From Bacteroidota bacterium (GTDB lineage: Bacteria; Bacteroidota; Bacteroidia; Bacteroidales; Lentimicrobiaceae): 64,000 nt of DNA. The notes beneath the pieces are model-generated. The model had not been told where the DNA came from. It was given only the letters and a program-made list of their open reading frames with translations, and searched no databases. Both the position numbers and the translations under genes were made by a program. Within the stretch, counting starts at the first letter, position 1. Each line of letters opens with the position of its first letter. This document shows, in pieces, positions 17,568 through 27,135 of this stretch. The stretch covers positions 1 through 64,000 of the forward strand of contig JAEZNO010000013.1 of NCBI GenBank assembly GCA_023441805.1. The letters run 5' to 3'.

Positions 17568-18365
17568 ATGGTAAAGAAGTTAAGAATAATTTTCAAATAC
17601 ATAGCTTACAGGTTGAAGGCTAAGACCAAGTTCGGAATCCATTCGCCTTTTGTATTTGATTTCATAACTTCGGTTTTGGAGGACAAGAGACATTACGTTT
17701 CGTATGGTAAGGTAGAGGAATTGCACAAACGTTTATTGAAAAACAGGAATCTGATTGAAGTAGAAGATTTTGGGGCAGGAAGCGGTACAGGTCATTACAA
17801 GACAAGACTTGAACGTGTGCAGTCGATTGCCGCACGCACTTCCATTACACAAAAAGAGGGCCGTTTACTCCACAGGATTACAAAGTACTTTAAGCCGGAT
17901 ATCATGATTGAGCTTGGTACATCATTAGGTGTTAGCAGCATGTACCAATCAACCGGTTCGCCCGATGGGTTCTTCATAGGTATTGAAGGCAGTGCCACAA
18001 TTGCTGCCATTGCTGAGCAAAATCTTTACAGAGTAGCCGAAGACTCAAATTACAGCATGGTGATCGGGCACTTCGATAAAATGCTTCCTCATGTACTTCA
18101 AAAATTAGAGATTGTTGACTATGTATTCCTTGACGGCAATCATGCATATAAACCTACCATAAGTTATTTCAAACAACTATTGCCATATTTCCATGAAAAG
18201 TCAGTAATGATCATCCATGATATCCATTGGTCGGATGACATGGAGAGAGCCTGGGAAGAAATCAGGCAGAATGAGAAGGTTACCATCACACTGGATTTAT
18301 TCACAATGGGAATTATCTTCTTCAGGAATGGCATACCAAAGCAGGATTTTATTATCCGGTTCTGA
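17568..18365 (+). CDS. Class I SAM-dependent methyltransferase (O-methyltransferase-like)
   Basis: 265 residues from the ATG at 17568 (a TTG frame starts five codons earlier). IELGTSLGVSSMY is a motif I, FIGIEGS motif II, and VDYVFLDGNHAYKPT with IHDIHWSDDM resembles the catechol O-methyltransferase/methyltransferase-24 group. The N-terminal HSPFVFDFI segment is common to a Bacteroidota clade I recall as class I SAM-dependent methyltransferase. Substrate unknown. It is 19 bp after comM and 42 bp before the ABC ATPase gene. Confidence 0.75.
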   Translation: MVKKLRIIFKYIAYRLKAKTKFGIHSPFVFDFITSVLEDKRHYVSYGKVEELHKRLLKNRNLIEVEDFGAGSGTGHYKTRLERVQSIAARTSITQKEGRLLHRITKYFKPDIMIELGTSLGVSSMYQSTGSPDGFFIGIEGSATIAAIAEQNLYRVAEDSNYSMVIGHFDKMLPHVLQKLEIVDYVFLDGNHAYKPTISYFKQLLPYFHEKSVMIIHDIHWSDDMERAWEEIRQNEKVTITLDLFTMGIIFFRNGIPKQDFIIRF

Positions 18366-18375
18366 CAATTATTCT

Positions 18376-18383
18376 TATATTTG
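18376..18383 (+). promoter_or_regulatory. -7 promoter element for the ABC ATPase gene
   Basis: TATATTTG, an exact TAnnTTTG match 24 nt before the ATG at 18408. It overlaps the longer TTG-initiated frame, supporting the ATG start. Confidence 0.5.
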
Positions 18384-18407
18384 TTCGTTCCTTACAAAAA
18401 CTGCTAC

Positions 18408-19133
18408 ATGAATCAGGAGGTAATTCGCTTAGATTCAATTACACGAAATTTTAAAGTAGGTACTGAAACTGTCAGAGCACTAAGAGGTGTGACCCTCAGT
18501 ATAAAAAAGAATGAATTTGTTGCATTGATGGGTCCTTCAGGATCGGGTAAATCAACATTGATGAACCTCATAGGATGTCTTGACACTCCCAGTAGTGGTA
18601 GTTATTTCCTGAATGGTAAAGATGTTAGCAAGCTACTGGATGATGATCTTGCGGATATACGGAATCGTGAAATAGGTTTTGTATTTCAAACATTTAATTT
18701 ACTGCCCCGTTTGAATGCAATAGAAAATGTTGCCCTTCCGATGATCTATGCAGGTTATCCTAAAAATGAAAGGATTGAGCGTGCTATGAAGGTTCTTGAG
18801 CAGGTACATTTGTCCGACAGGATGAAGCATAAACCCAATGAACTGTCAGGTGGTCAGCGTCAACGAGTAGCTGTTGCCAGGGCATTGGTAAATCATCCCT
18901 CAATAATCCTTGCAGATGAGCCTACCGGGAACCTCGATTCAGTGACTTCAATTGAAATCATGGGGCTAATTGAAGAAATTCACAAAGCCGGCAATACCAT
19001 AATCCTTGTGACACATGAAGAGGATATTGCGCGCCACGCCCACAGAATAGTAAGAATGTCAGATGGTCTCATCGCATCGGATGAGAAAAACACCAATATA
19101 CGCACAGTCGATTATTATCAGAAGGCACTTTAG
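18408..19133 (+). CDS. LolD/MacB-type ABC transporter ATP-binding protein
   Basis: 241 residues. Walker A GPSGSGKST (42-50), Q-loop VFQTFNLLP (92-100), signature LSGGQ (146-150), Walker B IILADEP (166-172) with TGNLDS, and the switch His in LVTHEE. The sequence matches the LolD/MacB/FtsE-like group, which drives mechanotransmission permeases for lipoprotein or peptide export. No permease gene is adjacent, so it is an orphan ATPase whose partner lies elsewhere. ATG at 18408, not the upstream TTG. Confidence 0.88.
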   Translation: MNQEVIRLDSITRNFKVGTETVRALRGVTLSIKKNEFVALMGPSGSGKSTLMNLIGCLDTPSSGSYFLNGKDVSKLLDDDLADIRNREIGFVFQTFNLLPRLNAIENVALPMIYAGYPKNERIERAMKVLEQVHLSDRMKHKPNELSGGQRQRVAVARALVNHPSIILADEPTGNLDSVTSIEIMGLIEEIHKAGNTIILVTHEEDIARHAHRIVRMSDGLIASDEKNTNIRTVDYYQKAL

Positions 19134-19278
19134 TCTGAATTCTGGTAACATCTTTTCTGATAGATTCTGATACCGGGAAGTCAATTTCCTTTTTATTAAT
19201 GATTATAAGCTTCATAGGGATTAAGGATGAACATTGAACAGGTGCTTGTGTTACAAAAATTATAGGATTTGTTCTATT

Positions 19279-19851
19279 ATGGAAAAAAGCGACCTAAAGA
19301 TTTATACAAAGACAGGTGACAAAGGGGAGACATCATTAATTGGTGGTACCCGTGTTCCAAAATATCATGATCGTATAGAAGCATACGGCACCCTGGATGA
19401 ATTGAACTCATTCATTGGTTTGATAAGAGACCAGCCCATGGGTGAAGAAACCAGGAAAGTGTTGATTGAGATTCAGGACCGAATCTTTACTGCCGAATCG
19501 TTACTTGCTGCTGATCCCTCAGTCGAATTGAAAAGTCTGCCGGGATTAAGAGAGAATGATATAATTCTTTTGGAAAATGAAATAGATAAGATGAATGAAA
19601 CGTTACCTGAATTGAGGACATTCATCTTACCCGGTGGTAATACTACGGTATCGTTTTGTCACATTGCACGTACAATATGCAGGCGTGCCGAGCGGTTAAC
19701 CATTAGGTTGATTGAACAGGAACCTAAAACTATACAGGGAGAGATGGTGGTAAAGTACCTTAACAGACTATCAGACTATCTGTTTGTACTTGCCCGTAAA
19801 ATAGCCAAGGATACAAACGCCATAGAAACCAATTGGATTGCAAGGTTATAA
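19279..19851 (+). CDS. ATP:cob(I)alamin adenosyltransferase, PduO type
   Basis: Transfers adenosyl from ATP to Co(I) to make adenosylcobalamin. 190 residues from ATG 19279; the longer TTG frame adds a non-homologous tail. TKTGDKGETSL (10-20) is the N-terminal ATP loop; FCHIARTICRRAERL carries the conserved R-x2-R-R-x-E-R helix and NRLSDYLFVLAR the C-terminal signature. The trimeric PduO fold is expected. No cobalamin riboswitch is visible upstream and no B12 enzyme is nearby. Confidence 0.93.
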   Translation: MEKSDLKIYTKTGDKGETSLIGGTRVPKYHDRIEAYGTLDELNSFIGLIRDQPMGEETRKVLIEIQDRIFTAESLLAADPSVELKSLPGLRENDIILLENEIDKMNETLPELRTFILPGGNTTVSFCHIARTICRRAERLTIRLIEQEPKTIQGEMVVKYLNRLSDYLFVLARKIAKDTNAIETNWIARL

Positions 19852-19922
19852 GCGTTGTTATTAATTAATTGGGACATGGAATGTAAAAATCTTTAAATAC
19901 TTGTTTTTGACCTAAATTACTT

Positions 19923-19930
19923 TACTTTTG
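19923..19930 (+). promoter_or_regulatory. -7 promoter element for the DUF2795 gene
   Basis: TACTTTTG, exact consensus. It lies 11 nt before an ATG at 19942 and 29 nt before the preferred ATG at 19960. Confidence 0.5.
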
Positions 19931-19959
19931 CAAAAAATTTAATGTTAATTCTTCTGCCT

Positions 19960-20181
19960 ATGTATTGGACATTAGAACTTGCTTCAAAGCTTGAAGATGC
20001 ACCCTGGCCGGCAACAAAAGAAGAGCTTATTGATTTCAGTATCAGATCGGGTGCACCGATGGAAGTCATAGAAAATCTTCAGGAAATTGAAGATGAAGGC
20101 GAGGTCTATGAAAGTATTGAAGACCTGTGGCCTGATTACCCTTCTAAAGAAGATTTCTTCTTTCATGAAGATGAATACTAA
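19960..20181 (+). CDS. DUF2795 family acidic small protein
   Basis: 73 residues, beginning MYWTLELASKLEDAPWPATKEELIDF, a very conserved Bacteroidota protein. It has a DUF2795-type helical region (KEELIDFSIRSGAPMEVIENLQEIEDE) and an acidic aromatic tail (PDYPSKEDFFFHEDEY). I prefer ATG 19960 because homologues I recall start with MYWT; ATG 19942 would add six residues. Function unknown. A strong terminator follows immediately, so it is a monocistronic unit. Confidence 0.85.
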   Translation: MYWTLELASKLEDAPWPATKEELIDFSIRSGAPMEVIENLQEIEDEGEVYESIEDLWPDYPSKEDFFFHEDEY

Positions 20182-20189
20182 GAATAAGT

Positions 20190-20220
20190 AAAAGCCGCAA
20201 TTCGCGGCTTTTAATTTGTT
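20190..20220 (+). terminator. Rho-independent terminator
   Basis: Stem AAAAGCCGC (20190-20198) pairs with GCGGCTTTT (20204-20212) around loop AATTC, followed by TAATTTGTT. It lies 9 bp after the DUF2795 stop codon. Confidence 0.85.
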
Positions 20221-20269
20221 ACCCTTCCCCATTTGGCCTACTTTCCTGTTTATAAATAATAAATTAAGT

Positions 20270-20277
20270 TAACTTTG
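20270..20277 (+). promoter_or_regulatory. -7 promoter element for secA
   Basis: TAACTTTG, exact TAnnTTTG match, 72 nt before the ATG at 20350, leaving a leader long enough for regulation. Confidence 0.5.
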
Positions 20278-20349
20278 CATTTCATTTAAATTTGCAGTAG
20301 TTCCGGGTAGCTCATTGGTCCCTGACTTACTGTCCTTAAACACAATTAT

Positions 20350-23300
20350 ATGCTTTCATTTCTTAAGAAATTTCTGGGAACTAAATCAGATAAAGATATT
20401 CGTGAAATAATGCCTTATCTCGACAAGATTAAGGCAGTATATCCTGTTATACAAAAACTATCAAATGATGAACTGAGGAACAAAACCCTTGAGTTTAAAG
20501 CAAAAATTCAGGAGGCGATTCGTGAAAAAGAGCAACAAATAGCTGACCTAAAAGAGAAAATTGAAAATGATCCCGAAATGGATATGGATGAAAAAGAACA
20601 TATCTATGAAGAGATTGACCGACTGGACAAGGAGAGTTATGAAATTTCACAGAAAGTACTAAATGATATCCTTCCTGAAGCATTTGCCGTAGTTAAAGAG
20701 ACTGCCAGGAGATTTAAAGAGAATGAAACTATTGAAGTAACCGCCACTCAAATGGACCGCGATATTGCTGCTGTGCGTGATAACGTTCAGATTGTTGGCG
20801 ATAAAGCTTATTACCATAATAAATGGACTGCCGGCGGTAATACAATTACCTGGGACATGGTACACTATGATGTTCAGCTTATTGGTGGTATTGTGCTACA
20901 CAGCGGTAAAATTGCCGAAATGGCAACAGGTGAAGGTAAAACTCTTGTAGCTACTCTGCCTGTATACTTAAATGCATTACCCGGCAAAGGTGTCCATATT
21001 GTTACCGTAAATGATTATTTGGCTCGTCGTGACTCTGAATGGATGGGTGTTCTATATGAATTTCATGGATTGAAAGTTGATTGCATCGATAAGCATCAGC
21101 CAAATTCAGAAGCCAGACGTAAAGCCTACCTTGCTGATATCACTTTTGGAACCAACAACGAATTCGGATTTGACTACCTGCGTGATAATATGACAGGGAA
21201 TCCCGAAGAATTGGTTCAGAGACCACATAATTATGCTATTGTCGATGAAGTTGACTCTGTATTGATTGATGATGCACGTACTCCTCTTATCATTTCAGGA
21301 CCAACACCAAGGGGTGATAATCAAGAGTTTGAAGCCCTGAAGCCTGAAATCAAAAAACTGTATGAGGCTCAACGATCACTGGTAACCAAATTACTTGCCG
21401 AAGCTAAATCACTGCTTACCGACAATCCCACTCCCGAGAATGAGAAATTGGGTGGCGAACAATTGTTCAGATCATATCGTGGATTACCAAAAAATAAGGC
21501 TCTCATCAAGTTCCTCAGCGAACCGGGAATGAAGGCCTTAATGCAAAAGACTGAGAACTTCTACCTGGCTGAGCAGCAAAAGAATATGCATATCATTGAT
21601 GATGAACTGTTCTTTGTTATCGACGAAAAGCATAATACTGTTGAGCTTACTGATAAAGGTATTGATCTTATTACAACATCCTATCAGGATCCTAAATTCT
21701 ATATTTTGCCTGATATAGGCGCAGAACTTGCTGAATTAGAGAAGCAGAATCTTCCTGATGCTGAAAAGCTTGAAAAGAAAAATGAGCTTATGCGAGAGTA
21801 TTCGGTAAAATCAGAGCGAGTTCATACTGTTAACCAATTACTCAAGGCTTACACCCTTTTCGAGAAGGATGTTGAGTACGTAGTAATGGATAATAAAATT
21901 AAGATTGTTGATGAGCAGACAGGTCGTATACTGGAGGGAAGGCGTTATAGTGACGGGTTGCATCAGGCTATTGAAGCTAAAGAAAATGTGAAAGTTGAGG
22001 CTGCTACTCAAACTTATGCTACCATCACTCTCCAGAATTATTTCAGAATGTATAGAAAGCTCGCCGGTATGACAGGTACTGCTGAGACTGAAGCAGGTGA
22101 ATTCTGGGATATTTATAAACTGGATGTTGTAGTTATTCCTACCAATCGTCCGGTGGTCAGAAATGACAGGGAAGACTTGGTATATAAGACAAAGAGAGAG
22201 AAATTTAACGCAGTTGCTGATGAAATCACATCATTAATCAGTCAGGGAAGACCTGTACTGGTAGGTACAACTTCGGTTGAGACCTCTGAACTGCTTAGCC
22301 GAATGCTGAAGTTGCGGAATATTAAGCATAATGTCCTGAATGCCAAATTGCACCAAAAAGAAGCAGAGATAGTTGCTGAAGCCGGCAGAGCAGGAACAGT
22401 GACCATTGCCACTAATATGGCCGGTCGTGGTACTGACATCAAGCTGGGGCCTGGTGTAAAAGAAGCGGGAGGTTTGGCAATTATTGGTACTGAACGTCAT
22501 GAATCACGTCGTGTGGATCGTCAGTTACGCGGACGTGCCGGTCGTCAGGGAGACCCCGGTAGCTCCCAGTTCTTCGTTGCCCTTGAAGATGATTTGATGC
22601 GTATGTTTGGTTCGGAACGTATTGCCAGTATCATGGATCGTTTAGGATTGAAAGAAGGTGAAGTTATTCAGCATTCAATGATCACTAAATCAATCGAAAG
22701 AGCTCAAAAGAAGGTTGAAGAGAACAACTTCGGTATACGTAAACGATTGCTGGAATATGATGATGTGATGAACTCACAACGTGAGGTTATTTATAAGAAA
22801 AGGCGTCACGCTCTGTATGGTGAACGCTTAGCTGTTGATATATCCAATATGATTTATGATGTATGCGACACAATCGTTACCACTCATCAGGAAGACAGAG
22901 ATTATGAGGGATTCAGGCTGGCAACTCTTAAAACTTTAGCTACTGAGCCAAGCATTACTGCAGATGAATTCCAGGGTAGAAATAAGGAGGAAATAGTTGA
23001 CAGGCTTTTCGATCAGGTTTACAGGAATTATATAGAAAAGAGCAAAAAACTTGCCGAGAAAGCATATCCTGTAATTAAAGATGTCTATGAAAACCAGCCA
23101 CAATACGAGAATATTGCTATTCCAATAACCGATGGCATCAGGTCAATGCAGGTAGTTGCAAATCTAAAGAAAGCATATAATGACAAAGGTCGTGAGATTA
23201 CTCTTGCTATAGAAAAGGGTGTTACTCTGGCAGTCATTGACGATTCATGGAAAGATCATTTACGTGAGATGGATGAACTGCGTAATTCAGTTCAAAATGC

Positions 23301-23643
23301 CACATATGAGCAAAAGGACCCGTTGCTTATCTACAAATTCGAATCGTTTGAATTGTTTAAGCAATTGATACAGAAGACCAATAACGAAATTTCCTCGTTT
23401 ATTGTCAAAGCCAATCTGCCAATTCAGGAGCCATCACAGGTTAAAGAGGCTCAGCGTCCTCGCAGAAGTGATCCCGGCAGGTATAAAGAAGAAAGAACTG
23501 ACCTCTTGTCACAGGCTCATTCAAATACGCAGCAACAAACAGTTACATCGCCTATTCGTGTTGAGAAGAAAGTTGGACGTAATGATCCTTGTCCATGTGG
23601 CAGTGGAAAGAAATATAAAAACTGTCATGGACAGAATGAATAA
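20350..23643 (+). CDS. secA: Preprotein translocase ATPase SecA (long Bacteroidota form)
   Basis: Motor that pushes preproteins through SecYEG. 1097 residues, longer than E. coli SecA (901). The length is explained by an N-terminal acidic/coiled insertion (about 55-100) and an insert in the first motor domain around 325-390. Walker A MATGEGKT (191-198), DEVDSVLIDDARTPLIIS, the second-motor motifs (TNMAGRGTDIKLG, ERHESRRVDRQLRGRAGRQGDPG) and the C-terminal zinc-binding tail with Cys1081, Cys1083, Cys1092 and His1093 are all intact. Own promoter at 20270; the stop region is involved in a short direct repeat (23630-23708). Confidence 0.98.
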   Translation: MLSFLKKFLGTKSDKDIREIMPYLDKIKAVYPVIQKLSNDELRNKTLEFKAKIQEAIREKEQQIADLKEKIENDPEMDMDEKEHIYEEIDRLDKESYEISQKVLNDILPEAFAVVKETARRFKENETIEVTATQMDRDIAAVRDNVQIVGDKAYYHNKWTAGGNTITWDMVHYDVQLIGGIVLHSGKIAEMATGEGKTLVATLPVYLNALPGKGVHIVTVNDYLARRDSEWMGVLYEFHGLKVDCIDKHQPNSEARRKAYLADITFGTNNEFGFDYLRDNMTGNPEELVQRPHNYAIVDEVDSVLIDDARTPLIISGPTPRGDNQEFEALKPEIKKLYEAQRSLVTKLLAEAKSLLTDNPTPENEKLGGEQLFRSYRGLPKNKALIKFLSEPGMKALMQKTENFYLAEQQKNMHIIDDELFFVIDEKHNTVELTDKGIDLITTSYQDPKFYILPDIGAELAELEKQNLPDAEKLEKKNELMREYSVKSERVHTVNQLLKAYTLFEKDVEYVVMDNKIKIVDEQTGRILEGRRYSDGLHQAIEAKENVKVEAATQTYATITLQNYFRMYRKLAGMTGTAETEAGEFWDIYKLDVVVIPTNRPVVRNDREDLVYKTKREKFNAVADEITSLISQGRPVLVGTTSVETSELLSRMLKLRNIKHNVLNAKLHQKEAEIVAEAGRAGTVTIATNMAGRGTDIKLGPGVKEAGGLAIIGTERHESRRVDRQLRGRAGRQGDPGSSQFFVALEDDLMRMFGSERIASIMDRLGLKEGEVIQHSMITKSIERAQKKVEENNFGIRKRLLEYDDVMNSQREVIYKKRRHALYGERLAVDISNMIYDVCDTIVTTHQEDRDYEGFRLATLKTLATEPSITADEFQGRNKEEIVDRLFDQVYRNYIEKSKKLAEKAYPVIKDVYENQPQYENIAIPITDGIRSMQVVANLKKAYNDKGREITLAIEKGVTLAVIDDSWKDHLREMDELRNSVQNATYEQKDPLLIYKFESFELFKQLIQKTNNEISSFIVKANLPIQEPSQVKEAQRPRRSDPGRYKEERTDLLSQAHSNTQQQTVTSPIRVEKKVGRNDPCPCGSGKKYKNCHGQNE

Positions 23644-23708
23644 ACTGTATAACTCAACGTACAGCTTTTCAATCTGACACCGTCACTAATTGACAGAATG
23701 AATAAACT
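23630..23708. repeat. 17-bp direct repeat spanning the secA stop codon
   Basis: GACAGAATGAATAAACT occurs at 23630-23646, including the last codons and stop of secA, and again at 23692-23708. It looks like a partial duplication of the secA 3' end. Confidence 0.6.
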
Positions 23709-23732
23709 ATAGAAACTTAACCTGACAACTAT

Positions 23733-25772
23733 ATGCAAAAAACTACCCGTAAGATTGAGTGGTATAGTACCGACAATTACATCGTTAAAGCAATTCGAAA
23801 TCTGTTATTTGTTTCGCTTGTACTGATTTTCTTTAATGGAAAAGCTCAATTGGCATACAGTCCTTTTATCGATTCGATAGCTTCACTTTCAACCAATGAG
23901 CAGATCATGCTTTCGACGAGACAACTTACCGGTGATCTTACGGTTACAATTGCAGGACAGGATGTTACTATTGAATCACGTCATTATCTTTCGCAGGGAA
24001 ATGAGTTAGCCGCACAGTTTCTCTTTGATAAATTCGAAGAATACGGCTATTCACCTGAAATTCAGAATTTCAACTCAGGTAGAGGTGCTAATGTTATAGC
24101 AACAAAAACAGGAACTCTTTACCCTGATAAGATCTATATAATCTGTGGCCATTATGATAATATGCCATCAGGTCCCAGAGCCCCGGGTGCTGATGACAAT
24201 GCTTCAGGGACTGTTGCTACATTGGAAGCTGCAAGGATATTGAGTAATCTGGATCTTCTGTATACTGTGAAATTCATCGCATGGGATGAAGAAGAAATCG
24301 GACTGGTTGGAAGTAATTATTATGCAATGCTGGCAGCTGCAGCTGGTGAAGATATTCTTGGTGTGCTGAATCTCGACATGATTGCATGGGATTCAAATAA
24401 CGATATGCTATTCTCAATTGCCACTAATCCATTGTCAGAAGACTTTACAGATGACTTTATTTTAACAACTGGATACTATCAGCCTGAACTTTCACATAAT
24501 TTCATCAGTACAACTGCCAGTGATCATGCATCCTTCTGGCAATATGGGTACCCTGCCCTGCTTGCAATCGAGGACTGGTACGATTTTAACAATTGGTATC
24601 ATACACCCAGTGATAATATCCCTATACTGAATATGGAGCTATACGGGGCACTTGTTAGGGCTTCCATTGCAAACATAGCTTCAAATGCATTGAACCTAAG
24701 ATTCTTCTTTAACCATTCACCAATTGAATCTGGAATTTCAACATTACCTCACGAGACATTCATAGTCGTTAATAGTGATTATCAAACTGATACTACAGAT
24801 TATGAACCCCGTCTTTATTATTCAACTGATGGTGAACTCTTTGATTTCTTACTTCCTATAAAACATTCAATCGACACATTCTTCTTTGAAGTCCCTGGTT
24901 TCCCAATAGGTACTATTGTACAATATTACTTTGCAGTGCAGGATGAGGATGCCACAATGATTGCAACCTATCCCTATGGTGGAAGAGGAATATCACCTCC
25001 GGGCACTATTGCTCCTGAATCATATTTCAGCTATGAGGTAGATTATATCTTCGCTAAAGAGCTTTGTTCACTTAATACTCCATTGCTCATTCCTGATAAT
25101 ACCAATACAACTGACCAAATTGAAATAGCTCAGAATGGAGAGATTTACGATATTAATGTACATGTTGATATTACTCATCCGGCTACAGGGGAACTAAGAT
25201 TAATGTTGATATCCCCTCAAAATAAAGGCGTGATTCTGAGTGACTACAATGGTGGCGATGGAGACAATTATACTCAAACTGTATTTGATGATCAGGCTGA
25301 ATACTCCATAGAAAATGGGGTACCACCATTTACCGGCACATTTAAACCAGAGGTAGCTCTTAGTACATTTAACGGAAGCAAAATTGCCGGCATCTGGAAA
25401 CTTAGAATAAATGAGTATGGCCAACCCAATTCAGGAACACTCAATAACTGGTGTCTGCACTTCCTGTATAAAGACACTACATCAACCGGGATTAATGAGC
25501 TCACTACAGCTACTTCATTTTTAAATCAGAACTATCCCAATCCTGCAAAGTCATTTACTAACATTAAATTCAGACTTCAGAAAGAGGAAAAGGTTGTTCT
25601 TAACTTGTACAATAGTCGCGGAATGCTGATTCGTAATCTTGTCAACGGAACTTTCGCTGCCGGTGACCATTTAATAGTAACATCAACTGAAAACCTTAAA
25701 CCCGGCACTTATCATTATACATTGAAATGTGATTCATTTACACAAACCAGAAGTATGCTGGTTATTAAATGA
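23733..25772 (+). CDS. Secreted M28 zinc aminopeptidase with P-domain and T9SS tail
   Basis: 679 residues. Signal peptide near 22-38 (NLLFVSLVLIFFNGKAQ); an M28 peptidase domain with the co-catalytic zinc ligands in GHYDN, ADDNASG, WDEEEIGL, LNLDMIAWD and WYHTPSDN; a proprotein-convertase-like P-domain (about 440-580); and a type IX secretion C-terminal sorting domain starting near NQNYPNPAKSFTNIKF and ending RSMLVIK. It would be exported by Sec, crossed over the outer membrane by T9SS and anchored or released. It implies an active T9SS, in line with gldB. pyrH follows after 24 bp, but an operon is doubtful functionally. Confidence 0.93.
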   Translation: MQKTTRKIEWYSTDNYIVKAIRNLLFVSLVLIFFNGKAQLAYSPFIDSIASLSTNEQIMLSTRQLTGDLTVTIAGQDVTIESRHYLSQGNELAAQFLFDKFEEYGYSPEIQNFNSGRGANVIATKTGTLYPDKIYIICGHYDNMPSGPRAPGADDNASGTVATLEAARILSNLDLLYTVKFIAWDEEEIGLVGSNYYAMLAAAAGEDILGVLNLDMIAWDSNNDMLFSIATNPLSEDFTDDFILTTGYYQPELSHNFISTTASDHASFWQYGYPALLAIEDWYDFNNWYHTPSDNIPILNMELYGALVRASIANIASNALNLRFFFNHSPIESGISTLPHETFIVVNSDYQTDTTDYEPRLYYSTDGELFDFLLPIKHSIDTFFFEVPGFPIGTIVQYYFAVQDEDATMIATYPYGGRGISPPGTIAPESYFSYEVDYIFAKELCSLNTPLLIPDNTNTTDQIEIAQNGEIYDINVHVDITHPATGELRLMLISPQNKGVILSDYNGGDGDNYTQTVFDDQAEYSIENGVPPFTGTFKPEVALSTFNGSKIAGIWKLRINEYGQPNSGTLNNWCLHFLYKDTTSTGINELTTATSFLNQNYPNPAKSFTNIKFRLQKEEKVVLNLYNSRGMLIRNLVNGTFAAGDHLIVTSTENLKPGTYHYTLKCDSFTQTRSMLVIK

Positions 25773-25796
25773 TTAACACTATAATTAATTGAAATC

Positions 25797-26504
25797 ATGA
25801 AGTACAATAGAATACTCCTAAAATTAAGCGGCGAAGCATTAATGGGCTGTCAACAATATGGAATTGATCCTGAGCGGTTGAATCAATATGCCAAAGAAAT
25901 TGTGAATGCAAACAGAAAAGGGACTCAGGTTGCTATTGTTATCGGAGGAGGAAACATTTTCAGAGGAGTTCAGGGCAGTGCTAAAGGAATTGACAGAGTT
26001 AAAGGTGATTATATGGGAATGCTTGCCACAATCATTAATAGTATTGCTCTGCAAGGTGAATTGGAAAAGGAAGGATTGAGAGTACGTCTCCTTTCAGGCA
26101 TGCCTGTTGACCCTGTTGCCGAATCAATGAGCAGAGATAAGGCAATACAGTATCTTGAGGATGGCTATGTTGTGATAATTGCAGGTGGAACAGGAAATCC
26201 ATTCTTCACAACTGATACAGCAGCAGTCTTAAGGGCTGTTGAGATAAAAGCTGATCTCGTACTGAAAGGTACACGCGTTGATGGAGTGTATACTGCTGAT
26301 CCTGAAAAAGATTTAAATGCAACTAAATATACTAAAGTCACTTTTGATGAAGTTTATGATAAGAATCTGAATATCATGGACATGACAGCAATTACCATGT
26401 GCCGTGAAAACAATCTGCCGATAGTTGTCTTTAACATGAACATTGAGGGTAATCTGGTACGTTTACTTAATGGTGAAGATATTGGCACTTTAGTATTGCG
26501 TTAA
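25797..26504 (+). CDS. pyrH: Uridylate (UMP) kinase
   Basis: Hexameric amino-acid-kinase-fold enzyme converting UMP to UDP. 235 residues. LLKLSGEALMG, IVIGGGNIFRG, the GTP/UMP loop region MGMLATIINSIAL, AGGTGNPFFTTDTAA and LKGTRVDGVYTADP are all family signatures. Followed 50 bp later by frr, the widely conserved pyrH-frr pair. Confidence 0.97.
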   Translation: MKYNRILLKLSGEALMGCQQYGIDPERLNQYAKEIVNANRKGTQVAIVIGGGNIFRGVQGSAKGIDRVKGDYMGMLATIINSIALQGELEKEGLRVRLLSGMPVDPVAESMSRDKAIQYLEDGYVVIIAGGTGNPFFTTDTAAVLRAVEIKADLVLKGTRVDGVYTADPEKDLNATKYTKVTFDEVYDKNLNIMDMTAITMCRENNLPIVVFNMNIEGNLVRLLNGEDIGTLVLR

Positions 26505-26511
26505 GCATATG

Positions 26512-26527
26512 TACTTTTGTATATTTG
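26512..26527 (+). promoter_or_regulatory. Two adjacent -7 elements before frr
   Basis: TACTTTTG (26512-26519) and TATATTTG (26520-26527) abut each other. Either could serve frr (ATG 26555), so frr may be transcribed independently of pyrH. Confidence 0.45.
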
Positions 26528-26554
26528 CCAACTTATTGATTAAACCACGCTAAT

Positions 26555-27118
26555 ATGAACGAAGAAGTCACATTTGTAATAGAAGAAGCAGAAGAAGGAA
26601 TGACCAATGCGTTGGCACATCTTGAAAAAGAATTCCAGAAAATTCGTGCCGGCAAAGCTAGTCCGTCAATGCTTGATGGTGTCAGGATAGATTATTATGG
26701 AACAATGACTCCAATTGACCAGGTGTCAAATATTAACACACCCGATCCTCGTCAGATCATTGTACAGCCTTGGGAAAAAGCAATGCTGGCACCAATTGAA
26801 AAAGCAATCCTTGCGGCAAATCTTGGCTTTAACCCTCAAAATAACGGTGAAGTTCTTCGCATAGCTGTACCACCTTTAACCGAAGAACGCCGTCGTGATC
26901 TCGTAAAGAAGGCTAAGGTAGAAGTTGAAAATGCCAAAGTTACAATCAGAAACATACGCCGCTCGGCGATGGATTCAGGTAAGAAATTAGAAAAAGAAGG
27001 CGTGCCTGAAGATGAGATTAAACAACTTGAAAAGGAAATTCAAAACTTAACCGATAAGAATATTTCGAAAGTCGACAAGTTGTTTGAGGCTAAAGAAAAG
27101 GATATAATGACAGTTTAG
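26555..27118 (+). CDS. frr: Ribosome recycling factor
   Basis: Splits post-termination ribosomes with EF-G. 187 residues, normal length. FQKIRAGKASPSMLDG, the hinge and domain II with INTPDPRQIIVQPWEKAML, and VPPLTEERRRDLVKKAK are diagnostic. It is followed by the convergent response regulator with a 17-bp gap. Confidence 0.97.
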   Translation: MNEEVTFVIEEAEEGMTNALAHLEKEFQKIRAGKASPSMLDGVRIDYYGTMTPIDQVSNINTPDPRQIIVQPWEKAMLAPIEKAILAANLGFNPQNNGEVLRIAVPPLTEERRRDLVKKAKVEVENAKVTIRNIRRSAMDSGKKLEKEGVPEDEIKQLEKEIQNLTDKNISKVDKLFEAKEKDIMTV

Positions 27119-27135
27119 CGGAAATACTAATATTT

